DNA of 64,000 nt from Chrysoperla carnea. Its lineage: Eukaryota; Arthropoda; Insecta; Neuroptera; Chrysopidae. This document shows, piece after piece, positions 13,018 through 26,925 of this stretch. The notes beneath the pieces are model-generated. The model searched no databases. It saw only the letters and a program-made list of their open reading frames with translations, and was not told the DNA's origin. A program made the position numbers and the translations under genes. Every line of letters starts with the position of its first letter. Within the stretch, counting starts at the first letter, position 1. The DNA lies in assembly GCF_905475395.1 (NCBI RefSeq), contig NC_058340.1:61358181-61422180 (forward strand). Direction: 5' to 3'.

Positions 13018-13567
13018 TCAACAAGTGAAAACAAACAATTGACAGAGTTTATTGTTGAAATACCATGTAGAGACAGTGTTGATTACTCTGTCACATTACA
13101 CATGCATACATGCCACATATATATAACTGATATTTCCATATAATACATAATATACAATTTGCGCTCTCACGGGTAAACAGTGATGTTAACGAAAAAATGT
13201 TTCAAACAAAAGTAGTTTATTTTTTTATAAAGAACATTTTTTACATTTAAACTTTTGATCTATCTCTAACGGTTTATAAGATGGGTCCTGTTGACCCAAG
13301 GCCCAATTGACCTATGTTGCTCATTTACGAATTTGACCTCACTTTTTACGTTATAAGCACGCTTTAAAATTTCAGATTTATATCTCTTTTCGTTTTTGAG
13401 TAATCGTGATGACAGACGGACAGATAACCGACAACCGGAAATGGACTAATTAGGTGATTTTATGAACACATATACCAAAATTTTGTTCATAGTATCAATA
13501 TTTTTAAGCGTTACAAACTTGGGACTAACCTTAGTATACTATGTATATTTCATACACATAGTATAAA
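13018..13567 (+). repeat. R1 dispersed repeat, copy 3 (near full length)
   Basis: It runs from AACAAGTGAAAACAAACAATTGAC through the TCACGGGTAAACAGTGATG block to the right-end palindrome TATACTATGTATA...CATAGTATAA. The open frame at 12961-13143 overlaps its left end and is not a gene. Confidence 0.8.
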
Positions 13568-14228
13568 AAGACATAAAAATACAAGTTATTGTTCCTAAAG
13601 ATATTGTATTACGTATCGTATAAATGTAGCTGGTACGACTCCAAATAAACTTAGTAGTATGAATTGATCTTTATACGTTGATCGTGCAGGTATTCTATAT
13701 TTATATAAAAGAAAATACACAAACGTGAACTAATGATGTTGTTTTGTGATCGCCAACAAACTTTTTAAGCCAATGAAATAACAGAGAGCGCAGCGTAGAG
13801 AAGCGCATCATATCATCTCATATGAAATATAAAATTTGAACTAATTTCATTGAGCTGGAAAATTTCCAAATATTTATTTTTGTCAAGTATTAAATAAAAT
13901 ATTCACAAAAAAAAAATACTTCATGTATTTATGTGAAGGTGGTAAGGATATATTATTTTGAATTTTTGTTATTATTATGTGAGTATTATTTATACAAAGA
14001 GTCTCGCTAATCATCATGATTTGATATTTTTTGAGTAGAATCTGTTTCTAAGGTTGTATACTCGTGAATATACAATACAACCTTAAAATAAATTTCGATT
14101 TTTGCCCCAATTTCCTAGATCAGTTTTTTGTATTTTTAAAATACGTATTTTCGACTACCAAGTAGTCAGCATCAGTAAGAATTAGCTAGTGATTGCTCTT
14201 ATTATGAATGTTACTCTTTGCTAATTTG

Positions 14229-14650
14229 GTGGCGGACTGCACAATGATACTTTCGTGTGTCTACAATTTATACTGTTCACAGCATGAAGGCTATAAGAAG
14301 GAGAACGATCGCTATAGAAAATATTGTCCCCGAAATATGGATAAAATAAGTGAGGCGCTGCGACCGCTAAGTAGTATCAATAAAAGCGGGCTGCTGTGCG
14401 CTAATTTGAAATGATATATCAATTTGTACATTATGCAACTAACTTCATCTACTTGTACTCATAAAAAGCTAACTTCGCAGATACTACTTCTTGATGACAG
14501 CGCGGCTGGTAGCTGAAAAATGAACTATAAATTCTACAAATTTTCAGGGACAGACGCGCTAATGCTTTAACACGTAGCGATCGTTCTCCTTCTTTATAAC
14601 CTTCATGGTTCACAGTATCTGTCAAATTGTAGTATCAGTGGCGCTAGTCA
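14229..14650. mobile_element. Foldback element with arms of about 90 bp
   Basis: The left arm (14229-14313) and right arm (14570-14650) are near-perfect complements around GAAGGAGAACGATCGCTA and TAGCGATCGTTCTCCTTC, with weaker pairing outward. The interior is unusually GC-rich for this window. The open frame at 14208-14414 lies across the left arm and has no family resemblance. Confidence 0.6.
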
Positions 14651-17011
14651 ATCAACTTCCATCAGTTGACTGTGCTTGGCCAATGAGCGTGATACTTGTG
14701 CGCAAGCCCATTAGAGTATTTTTTGACGTTTAAAATAATAAATTACAAATCAAACCTAAATTTAAAATTTATAAATAAATCATGAAAATAAATAATCCTT
14801 TATTTTTACAACGTATTAACAATTTTAGAAATTCAACCTTGATTTTGCAGTTTTTATTAAATCCGAATTTGGAATAGATCCTCGAGTACTCGGTTTTTAT
14901 GGCCCTTAAGAATATTCAGCCACTTTAACCCTGCAGTCATGGGGATACAAAGTAAGTTAACTAAGGTGTATTTAGCCTCAAAAATTTTTCAATAATAAAG
15001 AAATAATTATTTTAAGATTTAACAAATTCTATAATGCATTCTTTTTTTCCAATTTTCAGGTTGAATACAATAAGTTTTTAATAGAAAGCTAATAATTCGT
15101 CTACGTAGAGAAAAAATATTTTGTGTAAAATTAATTATTAATTAATTAACACGTAATACATCGCACATTAATATTTTATCAAAATTAATTTTATAAATAA
15201 TTAGATAATTTTTTGACATTTAATTCGGACAATTTTTTTTAATTTATTTTAATATTATTTTTAAATACGTAAAAAAAAACTTTCAATGTCATTTGAAAAA
15301 ACAAATTATTTTCAAAAAAAAAATCAAACTGTCAAGCCTATATAACAATACAAAGGTTCTATACATATAACTTTTTTAATTTTCCATTCTATGTATTAAG
15401 AATGTAAATTGGATTTCAAGACCCTTTTATAAAGATAATTGAGGGTTAGAGAAAGTTTAGAGACAAAAAGGGGTTCTTTTTTAAAACAAATGAGCTTTTA
15501 AACCCGAAAAATCAGACAAAAATTATTTGAAACTACCATTAATATCCGCACGCTTCACTGGGATTAAAAATAAAAACCACCACTTTACAACCTCCATCTT
15601 TCTTGATCTCCCATTTATAAAACTCGAAGGGATTGCTTTACATAGCTAAAATATGTGTACAGTTTTCAATTTTTTTTAAGTGCCAAATAGTAATAATTCA
15701 CGAGTATATCAGAAAATATGGCCATGAATTGTTACATTTACTATTTAAAATTTTTACAGAAATCTTTAATTTAGGGTTCAAAATAATGATAATAGATGGA
15801 GCAGTTAAATGCCAGATTAAATCAAATTTTGAATTTTAAAAATAATCTTTATAGATTATAGCTCATGTGTTATTTTGATGTGTGAGCTATACTGCCGTAC
15901 ACTTTCATTCAAATACATTCGGTAGTTTTTGCGTGAAAGCGAAACAAACAAACAAACATACATCCTTACTTTCACATTTATAACATGTAGATTCTTCAAG
16001 AAACATAGAAATTTACAATTATTGTATAAACAAAATTTTTTTTCAATTCTTTGGCTTTTTTTAAAACAAAAAAAGTTAATTACAAAGCCACTTATTAATG
16101 AATGCTACTCAACTTTGCAACCTAGGTATTCTTAAATTTTTCAAGAAATAACTTATAATAGAACTACATCTAGAGACTCTTGGTTTTCGTAATATGTTAT
16201 AAGAAACTTTTTTTTGTTTTAAATAAGCCAAATAATCTAAACAAATTTTGTTGTTTATTCAAAAAAAAAACCGAATTTTTTATGTCACGTTCCCAATTTT
16301 TGGAAGTTCAGTTTCGAAGTCGAAATTCGCAACAAGTGAAGACAAATTCTTCTTCTAGATTAGAAGCAAGTAAATAAATCTATAAAAAGTAAAAATCAGA
16401 ACAAATAAAAGTTTTTAAAAGTGAAATATCTAAAAAATTGTCGTAATTTTTTAAGAAAAGATAACCTTAAAATTCTTTTAAACGTGATTGTGAAAATTCC
16501 TATAGCAACAAATAAAAAATTAACATAAAACAACAAAGATCGTGTTATATATAAATTTAGTTGCTAGAATGAATAAGATATACAATATTTGTATACAATC
16601 TTATAGGATAGAAAGTTTTTATTTTTAATTGAAGATAAACAAGTCTACTTGAAATTTTATTTATTGTTATTTAAATTTTCACATCACTAATCTAATAAAT
16701 GTGTTTTCAGAAATTGTATATTTTCAATGAAAAAAAAAAAATAGTATAATGCTTTCTGATTTCATTATCTTTATTTATATTCTACACAAATTTTTTATAA
16801 TTATTTTCCAAAGGAAGAAAAATTTTCTTTAAAACATATTTCGTAATTTTTTTAACAAAAATCTTATTTAAAATATACACAATACCAAACTTTCCCCATT
16901 TCCTTTCTTCTTTAAAAGATAAATAACCTCGTACAAGTGGAAAATATCAGTGAAAAACTATGTAATTCTGAGTAAAAGTTACTATTGGTCGAACGAAAAA
17001 AATTTACAGTT

Positions 17012-17548
17012 GTACAGGATGTCCGATGACTCGAAAGCCATAGTTTAGGAGCGTATTTTTTAAAAGTTTCAAGTCGAAAGTGCCTCATATAATTTTACAA
17101 TTTTAATAAACATTTTTTTTTACTCTATTGATAAAATTTAATAGTGCACAGATAGCACTTAACTATTGGGTTTTTTGACAAAAATATACAAGGTGAGTCG
17201 TGAGGAATACACCGAGCTCCAGGAGTGTCTTCTATACGTGAAAACAATGTTTTTATCCGATTTTGATTGATTTTTTTCGTTGGGAGAGTCAAGATTTTCA
17301 ATTGCACCTTTTGTACTTTATGAAAGAAAATTTTGTGCACTACAACTTACTTTTAAGTTATTTCAACGAATCTGTGATGGAATTACGCAATAACTTGAAA
17401 ACAAATTAAAATTGGATACCAATATTTGGGTTTTATTACATGATTTTCATGTGTAGAATACAAGCCTGGAATTTGGCGCATTCCTCTCGAATCACCTTGT
17501 ATAAGGCACTTTCGACTTGGTTAAGGAATCACGAAGAACATCCTGTAT
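17012..17548. mobile_element. TIR element (TACAGGATGT ends)
   Basis: The outer ends TACAGGATGTCC and GAACATCCTGTA enclose an inner pair AAGTCGAAAGTGCCT (near 17071) and AGGCACTTTCGACTT (near 17503). The element is about 540 bp and has no transposase frame. Confidence 0.55.
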
Positions 17549-17691
17549 AATTTGTATTATCTATAATCGATTGATATTAACAATCGAATAAGTTAAAGCA
17601 CCCATTTTTCAAAATATTAATTCATTTAGGCAATACACAATACAAAGGTGAATTTTTTTTAATCAAAAAACCTTTAAAATCATCGAACATC

Positions 17692-18283
17692 TTTATACCA
17701 TGTATATGAAATATATGAAGGTATACTAAGCTTAGTTCCAAGTTTGTAAAGCTTAAAAATATTGACGCTACGAACAAAATTTTGGTATAGATGTTCATAA
17801 AATCACCTAATTAGTCCCTTTTCGGTTGTCTATACATCATGTCTGTCAACATGATAGCTCAAAAACGAAAAAAAATATCAAGCTGAAATTTCTATAGCGT
17901 GCTCAGGGCATAAAAAGTGACGTCGAGTTCGTAAATGAGCCACATAGGTCAATTGGGTCTTGGGTCCGTTGGGCCCATCTTGGAAACCGTTAGAGATAGA
18001 ACAAGTTTAAATGTAATAAATGTTATAAAAAAATAAACAACTTTTGTTTGAAAAATTTTTTCGAAAACATCACTGTTTATCCGTGAGAGCGAAATTAGGC
18101 GCAAATTATATATAGTATGTGTTATATGGGATATCAGTTAAGTGTGTGTGACATGTACGTATGGTATATTTGCTTGGCTATCTTTCGTTACTTATATGAC
18201 GTAATAAAACAAACCATTGCGTAATCAACACTGTATTTACATGGTATTTCAATAATTAACTCAGTCAATTGTTTGTTTTCACT
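17692..18283 (-). repeat. R1 dispersed repeat, copy 4 (reverse orientation)
   Basis: It begins on the plus strand with TATACCATGTATATGAAATATA (the family right end, reversed). It ends with CAATTGTTTGTTTTCACT (the left end, reversed). It is near full length. Confidence 0.8.
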
Positions 18284-18750
18284 CTAATTTCCCCAACAGC
18301 GTATCAGAAAATATTTTATTGAAGCTTGATTGAATTGGGATTAGCTCGAACACTGTCTACTTGTAAAACCTTAAAAATTTTATGAACATAATCGGAAAGT
18401 AAAGCGAATTCACATAAAAATAAATATTATGTGAGATCTGCAGACTATAATGTTACACACAAAAATTATACACCGAAAACAAATCTTCTACTGTCTGGTA
18501 GTTTCGTAGAAAAAAAAATGTAGAAAAATGATAAGAAAAATAAATTTTTGTTTACATTTTCGTAGAATATAAAATCAATTCCATTGTGTTTGGGGAATGA
18601 GAATGATAGGAACATTCGAGCAAAATATGAATTGCGTATTAGGGATAGTTTTTATAATCGAATAATTTTGTTAATCAAATTCATTAGAATTATGTTTCTA
18701 GTACTAGTTTATGTAATTTTACGTTCTGTTACTACTTACGTTTTAGAAAC

Positions 18751-19136
18751 GTGCGTAGTCATGGAAGAGACAATAAAATTGATGCCAGCGCTTCCACAGA
18801 AAAAGGCGATAAAGAAGGCTGTTATGACTAATTTGCAATTCTTCACGTGTTAATGTTATAGAAAATGTCAAATTAAAATTATTGAAAAACACTAATTCAT
18901 TAACTTAATGCATTAAAAGTTGTGAAAATAAGAAATTAACTTGCACAAAAATTATTTTTCAAATGTAAATTATCATAATTATTCATTTAAATTTGTGAGA
19001 CAATAATATTTAATTTTCAATGTAAGTAATAAATGCAATCCATACAATAATATATGCATCCATACAATTCTATAATTAAAGTAGTGTATCGTTACCATGG
19101 AAACGCCTCCAATAAAACTCACGCACGATGCGAATT
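18751..19136. repeat. R3 duplicated segment, copy 1
   Basis: About 385 bp align with 38777-39156 from GTGCGTAGTCATGG to CATGGAAACG and the CACGC...GCGAAT end. The conservation runs through blocks such as GATGCCAGCGCTT and GCTGTTATGACTAATTTGCAATT. No coding frame is shared between the copies. Confidence 0.65.
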
Positions 19137-19293
19137 ATTTCAAGTTATTGTGGTTCTAAAGGACGTTCCTAAAAAATAGTGTATGCAAATATTTTAGACT
19201 TACGTTTCAAATTTTTCGATATATACCATGGTTATTGACAATTTTTGTTTGAAGCAAATATTTTTATTATGACAATAGCTCGTTTTGTAAGTA

Positions 19294-19891
19294 TCCAATC
19301 AAAAAATAACTTAAACAAAAGTTACGGAGTCAGGTGGGAGACATCATGTTCTATCAGATTGAATCTAGTTCTATGGGATAACTTAATAAAATTAGAAAGT
19401 TTATTCTCATAATTTTAAAAACTAACAATTTTTATTTGAAACATTTTTTCGAAAATCGTTAGGTTTTGGAGAAAATGCGTCTTAAAAGTATGTCATTATT
19501 GCATTTAATCGAAAAAAAAGTTTTCAAGGACAATAACAGTCATTCGTCTGTGTTAATAACTTTTAAGCACAGATAAATTTTCAAGATCATTTGAAGATCA
19601 AGGTCAAATGACTTTGAAACTACAATTTCAGGTCATGGACACTGATGAATGTTCTCTATTGCTCTTGAAAACTATTGGCTAAAGCATTTTTCTGTAGCCC
19701 TTTTAAGACGCCTTTTCCTCCGAAAGCTAAACGTTAGTTTTTTTATGACTTTCTAATTTAAAGTGTTATTCTATCTCTTACCTTTTAGGATCTTAATTGA
19801 CTATTAAAGCAATCCGGAGAACAATCTGATGTCAGAACATGATACCCCCCCCTCCATCAAACTTTGCAACTTTTGTTTGAGTTATTTTTTT
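19294..19891. mobile_element. TIR element, about 600 bp, complete copy
   Basis: The ends CCAATCAAAAAATAACTTAAAC and GTTTGAGTTATTTTT mirror each other, and the similarity continues about 60 bp inward to the CATGTTCT and GAACATG blocks. There is no transposase. A truncated relative lies at 9045-9359. Confidence 0.6.
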
Positions 19892-21440
19892 ATTGCAGAT
19901 AGATATTTAACAATGTATAAGATATCAAAGAATAATTTTTGTTAAACAATGCTTGAACAGTACTAGCATATGAAATAGTTTCATTTTACTTCTTCGTTAC
20001 ATCAACGTGTAGGTGTTGTTTTTCATTTGGTAATATTTATACGTTTTCATGGAATTCTTATGTTTTCTTGGCATAATACATATAATATTTTCTTGATGGA
20101 ATTTTTTTTTTCTCTGTGTACGAAAAGAAAAATACATCAAGCACTTTAGTGAGTCAGTGGGTTGTTGGATTGTATACATTACCATCCATCCATATTTTAT
20201 TAATTGATGGCTGGAGTGAATGAATACTTGTTACTATGGTTACAAGCAAGTTTGTTTTACCTTTTAACATTCTTTGAGCGATAGTAGAGACTACTAATCA
20301 AGTAATTTTGTCATATATTGAGCGAAAAACAATTTTGGGATAATTAAAAAATGAAAAATGAACATATTTGTAAAAAACTAAGTAATCAAATGGTTTAAAT
20401 TTACTGCGCCTTTACTAGCTCGACCACTTAGCCGGTTAAGGATTGTTAGTTATAGTTAATAAAGATTGTTAGTTTTTTACTATCTGTTAATATTTCTTTC
20501 AAATGCAATTATAAAGATTATTAATGCTATTATTAAAAGCTTAAAAGTGTAAAATTGTGGTTAGCTCCAAACTATGCTAGCAGATGGCGATATCTGTTGA
20601 CTAGATTGAGTAATTATTCAATAGATGGCGCTATGTTAAAAATACAAACGTTTTACAATTTAATTATTTTATGTAACAAGAACAATATAACAAGAACCTT
20701 AGCCACACCAAAGCGTGGCCGGGTCTGCTAGTTTACTATAATATATAACTGAAGAGTGAAGAGTTTAATTGAACGCGCTAATCTCAGGAACTACTGGTTC
20801 GAATTGAAAAATTCTTTTAGTGTTGGATAGCCCATTTATCAAGGAAGGCTATACGCTACATAACATCGCGCTAGCATTTATTCGTCTGCTTTGCTGGACG
20901 ATTTCGAAAACTACTGAAAGGTTTTTAAAGAAACTTTACAATAATATAACCCATACATATCCATAACACATAAGCTATAATTTATAAAGAGACTAGCAGT
21001 TAGCCGTCCCAGTCGCTGTACGATTTCGACATCGCTTGGCGAAGTTGCAAGGGTCAGCTAGCTATAATATAAACTGAGAAATTCCTAATTTTGTATTAAA
21101 TATAAATATTGTATTTATTTAATGATGGAAAATATAAGCTCATTTATAAAGTATTATAATAGGGGAAATCATGACTATCAGATTTTTGAAATAATCGAAG
21201 GGTTCGTTACTTTGTACATCAACCTATATATTTGAACGTATTTATTTCTCAAAACCATACAAATTACCTTGATAATTATAAAAATGAATTCGTGTGTATT
21301 AAAATGTCAAGGTCAGTCATCGTATTATAATATTATTTGAAAATACACACATATAAACACACAAATTTTTGGTTTGGTAATTTTGATAAACATATTTAAT
21401 ACGTCTAGATTATATACAGACTGGCCTCATCTTTATAAAT

Positions 21441-22037
21441 AACAAGTGAAAACAAACAATTGACTGAGTTAATTGTTGAAATACCATGTAGGTATAGACA
21501 GTGTTGATGAAACAATCGTTTGTTTTTTGACGTCACGTTAATAAAAAAAGATATCCACTTTTAAATAGCTACACACACACTGATATTCCCATATTAATGC
21601 ATACTATAAAATTTGCACCTAATAAGCGCCCTCGTGGGTAAACAGTGAAGTTTACAAAAAAATTTTTCAAACAAAAGTTGTTTATTTTTTTGTAAAGAAC
21701 ATTTTTTACATTTAAACTTTTGTTCTATCTCTAACGGTTTACAAGATGGGTCCTACGGACCCAAGACCCAATTGACCCATATTGCTCATTTACGAACTTG
21801 ACCTCAGTTTTTAGGTCCTGAGTACGCTATAAAAATTTCATCTTGATATCTCTTTTCGTTTTTGAGTTATCGTGTCCACAGACGGACGGACGGACGGACA
21901 ACCGGAAATGGACTAATTAGGTGATTCTATGAACACCTATACCAAAATTTTTTTCGTAGCATGAATATTTTTAGGCGTTACAAACTTTGGACTAAACTTA
22001 ATATACTATGTATATTTCATATATACATGGCATAAAA
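21441..22037 (+). repeat. R1 dispersed repeat, copy 5
   Basis: It is near full length, from AACAAGTGAAAACAAAC to TATATACATGGCATAA. It carries an expanded GACGGACGGACGGACGGACA tract. Confidence 0.8.
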
Positions 22038-24302
22038 ATTACGTGTCACATTGTTTGTCCGCTATGGACTCCTAAACTACTGAACCGATTTTAAATTTGA
22101 TTTGCACACCGTGTGAAATTTGATCCAATTTGAAAGATAGGATAGCTAACATATCAATTTATAGTCGCAATATTATTTTATCGCAAATTGTTTGTCTATT
22201 ATTTGACAGTCACAATTATCTGTTAGCTCCAAACGATTCTAACAGATGGCGATATCTGTTGGCTGGATTGAGTAAGTATTCAATAGATGGCGCTATGTTA
22301 AAAATACAAACGTTTCATATAAGCTACAATTTTATATTAATTTGTGTTAGCTAAAGACGAATTAACCAAAAGTATTGTGCGCCAATAAGTGCTAAATAAA
22401 ATTAAAATTAAAAGTATTTATAATTTTAATAAAATTTTGATCAATCGTGTTCAAAGTCCTTCCCTTTCAAATCCCAATCCAGTGGACTCTTATACCAGCT
22501 CTAACGTTTCCATCTTCGTTCGTAAATAATAATTTCATTGTATTAAGGGGTAACGGTAGTAGAAAATCAGCCATGGAGGTCGACATGTTTTTTTACAAAT
22601 GACATCTATGTAAAAACGCGAAAACTTTTAGCTTAATTTAAAAAAAAAATGTTTTTTCATTCGCCTTCGAGTATAAGATTTTTAGGATTATATTTCTAGA
22701 GTGACGCTCTGTATTTACTATTATTTTTAAGTAAAAAAATATTAAATAACAAACAATATGAGACGTTTCAATTACCATTTTTGGATAATTTGATATTTTC
22801 ATTATTTTTTTCAATTTTTGTTTAATATCATATAACCTATTATATTATGAAAGAAATCGAATATATCACAGATATATAAGACCAAAATATATACCTATAG
22901 CTGGGTATTGAGCTGTCCTTGAAATTTATCTTTTTTTTTTGGAAAAACGTCTAAGTTATCAAAACCAGATTTAATGAAAAGAGTGACTCCACTCGCATAC
23001 ATGAGCAAAAAATTGAAAGAAGTAGAATTTGTTACATCAGCGCGGAAGCTATTTTAAACGTGTTACAATTATTTTTTTATAATTGTATATTCTTTAGAAT
23101 TATTATTATTATATATTAATAAAATATACCGAGTGTTTAAAAAGTCTGCACACGATTACACATTTCATGAATCATGATACCTATTACTTATTCGAAAAAT
23201 CAATAAATGCGTCGTAAAAATTTTAGAGCTATTACAACATGGCAACCATTGCCGAATAACAATCAAAACTATTATAATTACCGTAAACTTTCATTACTAA
23301 ATATCGAGCAATATTTGTTCCGTAGCGAAATGGCAAAAACTGAATTCTTAATTCTTTCATAAGGCTTACTCACGATACTTCACAGTCTACACAATCGGGT
23401 GTTTCAAAATTATAAATTTGTTTATAGAACCTTGAGTTCAAAGTTTTGAATTGCTTGGTTGAAAAAGTGAAAAAGCAAAACATAAATTTTATGGAATCTA
23501 CTTAATTTTCGCTCAATTTTCTCGAAAAGCAACTTATGCTTTAGTGTCAACTTCATCACTCAACCTCGTACGGTAGTTGTATCACATTCGTGGCACCATT
23601 CGCCATATTTGATCTCGCGATGAGATTGGACAATCTCATATCGGTAAGTATTAAGAATTTTTTTTCAGTGTACTAATTTATTTTTCGTGTTTTTCATTCG
23701 ATTAAAAATATTTTTCTTTTTTGTGAAGAAAGCATTATCATCTCAAAATAACGAAAATACAAAGTACACAATTTGCTAATAGTGAATGGGTTGGGTGGAC
23801 GCCATCAAAATGACTAATAATATACATAAAACAATATGCGACACTTTAGCTATGTTATAAATTTATTCGCTCAAAGTTGACTATAAGCAAGCATTTAAAA
23901 AAAGCTCTAACAAGTTCAAATACCTGTAGCGCTTACGTCATTTAAAATAAGGTCACAACTACAGAGTATACCATCGTACATAAAATAATATATTCTGTGT
24001 TATGACTCAGAATAAATATCGAATTAGTCGAAATACACTTTGCATACACCGCCTTGTGACAGAGCCACCCACTTTATTAATTATTTCCTTTGAAAATCAT
24101 AGAAAGGAAGTGAGATTGAAGATTGTAATTTATTTTCTATGTTGAGTCATTCATTCGAATATGAACGATTGATTTTTCTGAAAATTCGAAAATATATATG
24201 ATGAGTAATTTTATCATTTTCTGTTACAGTGATTCATTTGGTAAATGTAATAAAATAACTTTCCTCGAAAAGTAATAGAGTAACGATTATTTCGGCCTAG
24301 TA

Positions 24303-24776
24303 ATAGGGTATTATCGCTAAAAATATACTCAAATATTCTGATTTGGAGTCATAAAAGCACATTTTTCTTTTAAAATATTAAAATTAAAAATCGTAATTTT
24401 TAAACTATATATCACGTGACCTAAAACGTGGGTAAGCCCTGTTGTGATGTCATAGTAGTATGAGTCATAGACCATCAGTTAGTTCAGTGTAGACAGCTGG
24501 GTATAATATATACATAGATAATAAGTATTTATATTTATAATAATCAGATGTCTATGAATATATCTGCCAAACTTATTTGTGTTATTTCGTATAGTGATAC
24601 CCATATTACGTCATCAAATTGGATGCCCGCGTTTTTGACAGTTTAAAAAAGGTTTAAAATTTAATTTGTTTTTGGCAAGAAAGCGTGTGTATTTTTCCGA
24701 AATAAATTTTTGGTGACTTTTTATTAGCAAAATCAACATTTTGAAGTACTTTTTTAAAAATAGTGGAATACCCTAT
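24303..24776. mobile_element. R2 MITE, complete copy, TA-flanked
   Basis: The inverted ends ATAGGGTATT and AATACCCTAT are flanked by TA on both sides (24301-24302 and 24777-24778), giving a 474-bp element. TA target duplication points to a Tc1/mariner-type mobilising transposase; that is inference. The interior includes TATATCACGTGACCTAAAACG and GACAGCTGGGTATAATATA. Confidence 0.7.
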
Positions 24777-25359
24777 TAAATCACTTCCACATCTAAAATA
24801 CAAAATCGTCACAGTCAGGTCATAATCACTCATAATTTAAAAATCGGGGAAAGAGTTAAAAAATCTGCCTAAGTTTTTTCGGCAGAGAAGCAGACACCAC
24901 GAGTTAAAAGAAAGGGAGTAAAAAGAATTTTATGAATTGGTATAGATGAGTGATGAACTATAACAACGCCAAGTAACATAAACTCTCATTAAAACGAAAG
25001 TTATACGTTCTCTTTTTTTTTAAATGAAAATTTTGTCATAAACCATCATCACATCCTTTAATTTTGCTAATAACAACAATATTTGTCATAAATTAATTTA
25101 ATTGGGAATAAACTTGTTTCAAATCACTCCAATTTTGATAAGTTTCAAAGAAAACAAAACCCATCGCTCCTTAGCGCACTGCACCACGCAAATTTTCACA
25201 TATATTTTAGCTATTTAGTAGACGATATCAACATTCCTGATAATATTTATCCCCAAGGATATTTGGAATACCAACTACGCAGTATATCAAAACATGTTAT
25301 GAAATAAACGGAAAATTGTTTATACAAAATTCTACGAATTGACAACGTCGAAACTGATG

Positions 25360-25955
25360 TATATGTCACCGGGTTTTTGTAAGAATCATTAGTTTATAAT
25401 AAATATGGTCTGATTGTGAACTGTCGATAGATTGTGAACAAACTATAGGATTTACAATCTAACCCATTTATTTTCGTTAAATTCTAAACTAACAATGACC
25501 AACTGTCAGTCCTATCACTACACAGTCTTGTTGATATAGACGAATTCGAATCGATAGAGCTACTAATCGAAATGCTTCATCGGAAAAAGCGTTCAGTTAT
25601 TTAGAGTATGTTGTTCATAATTTATTAAGTTTACTGTCAAGGCGTGAACAATTTTGTCGCGTCAGCCATGACCCGTAGCAATATGTGTTTTTGATTTCGA
25701 GTATTCGTGGGTAGTAGGACTCACTGCTTAGAATTATTCGTACCACTGGATCCGAATGGGATTTACTTTCCATTATAAGTACTTGTTCATTATCGACAGT
25801 CCATGATATCAGATTTTTTGCAACGATAGTTTATAATCTAATGAAAACAAAAACGATAGATTGTAAATCTTATTGTGCGCTTATAATTTATCGACAATTT
25901 ACAATCTGAGTAGATTTATTATAAACTAGCGATTCTTACAATAACGGTGACATAT
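25360..25955. mobile_element. Foldback element ending in ATATGTCACCG
   Basis: The left arm ATATGTCACCG...TTGTAAGAATC...TAGTTTATAATAAAT is mirrored by the right arm ending CGGTGACATAT. The arms are about 110 bp with scattered mismatches. There is no coding capacity. Confidence 0.55.
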
Positions 25956-26599
25956 ATACATTACTCTTCTATCTAAACTGTGTTTTATGTATGTTACTGA
26001 CTCAACGGAGAAACGAACCAATCAAGCTACCACCCACCCATATTATGACAATATACAACTCATTAGCAGACATATCGCAAATATAAACAAACAAATCGTG
26101 ATGAGTAGGGTCTTAGAAGTCACACCAAGAAGTTTCTGTGAAATAAATTATTGTTTTTTTTTTTTCAAAACGACTACCTATAACTAGGGTTGCCAACTAT
26201 ACTTTATAACAACGTATCCTACTTTATTTTCTATAAATATACTTTACACTTTTTCATAAAATTAAAGTATGCAAAAATATTTTATTTCCAATCTTTACTG
26301 TGATGCGTAAAACAAAACACTTATTTGAGTAAAATAGTTAGTTAAGTTAAAACAGAATGTTTATCGATAATTTTTCAATTTATATCGATATTAGTTTGAG
26401 TAATGTAAAAAATAGTTTGATTTTAATAACTTCCTAACATATCTTTGAAAAATGAAGCTAAATTTGAATATTTTGAAATGATAATTGACAAAGTCCAAAT
26501 TACAAGAAAAAGTTAAATTGGGCGATTAACTGTTAAGATGGACGATTTATATTCCGAGTCATTAAGACTTAAAGAAATCCAAAGAACATTTACAAATAA

Positions 26600-26925
26600 T
26601 GATACAGAAAATCGTAATTTTTAAACTGTATATCACGTGACCTAAAACGCGGATAAGCCCTGCTGTGATGTCATAGCGGTATGAGTCATTGACCATCAAT
26701 TAGTTCAGTGTAGACAGCTGGGTATAATATATCCATAGATAATAAGTAATTATATTTATTATAATCAGATGTCTATGAATATATTTGTCAAACATATTTG
26801 TGTTATTTCGTGTAATGATACCGATATTACGTCATCAAATTGGATGCCCGCGTTTGTGACAGTTTAAAAAAGGTTAAAAATTTAATTTAAGTTTTTGGCA
26901 AGAAAGCGTGTGTATTTTGGTTACT
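26600..26925. mobile_element. R2 MITE, truncated copy
   Basis: It matches the R2 interior from ATCGTAATTTTTAAACTGTATATCACG to GGCAAGAAAGCGTGTGTATTTT. Both termini with their TIRs are absent. Confidence 0.65.

Noticed and set aside
20560-22320. Two copies of AGATGGCGATATCTGTTG...CAATAGATGGCGCTATG as a CRISPR-like or regulatory array
   Set aside because: There are only two dispersed copies near other repeat debris. Such words are common transposon fragments in insect genomes.
23608-23643. Short ATG frame (MRLDNLIS) before a perfect donor GTAAGTATT
   Set aside because: It has only eight codons, overlaps a small palindrome GAGATTGGACAATCTC, and no partner exon was found.
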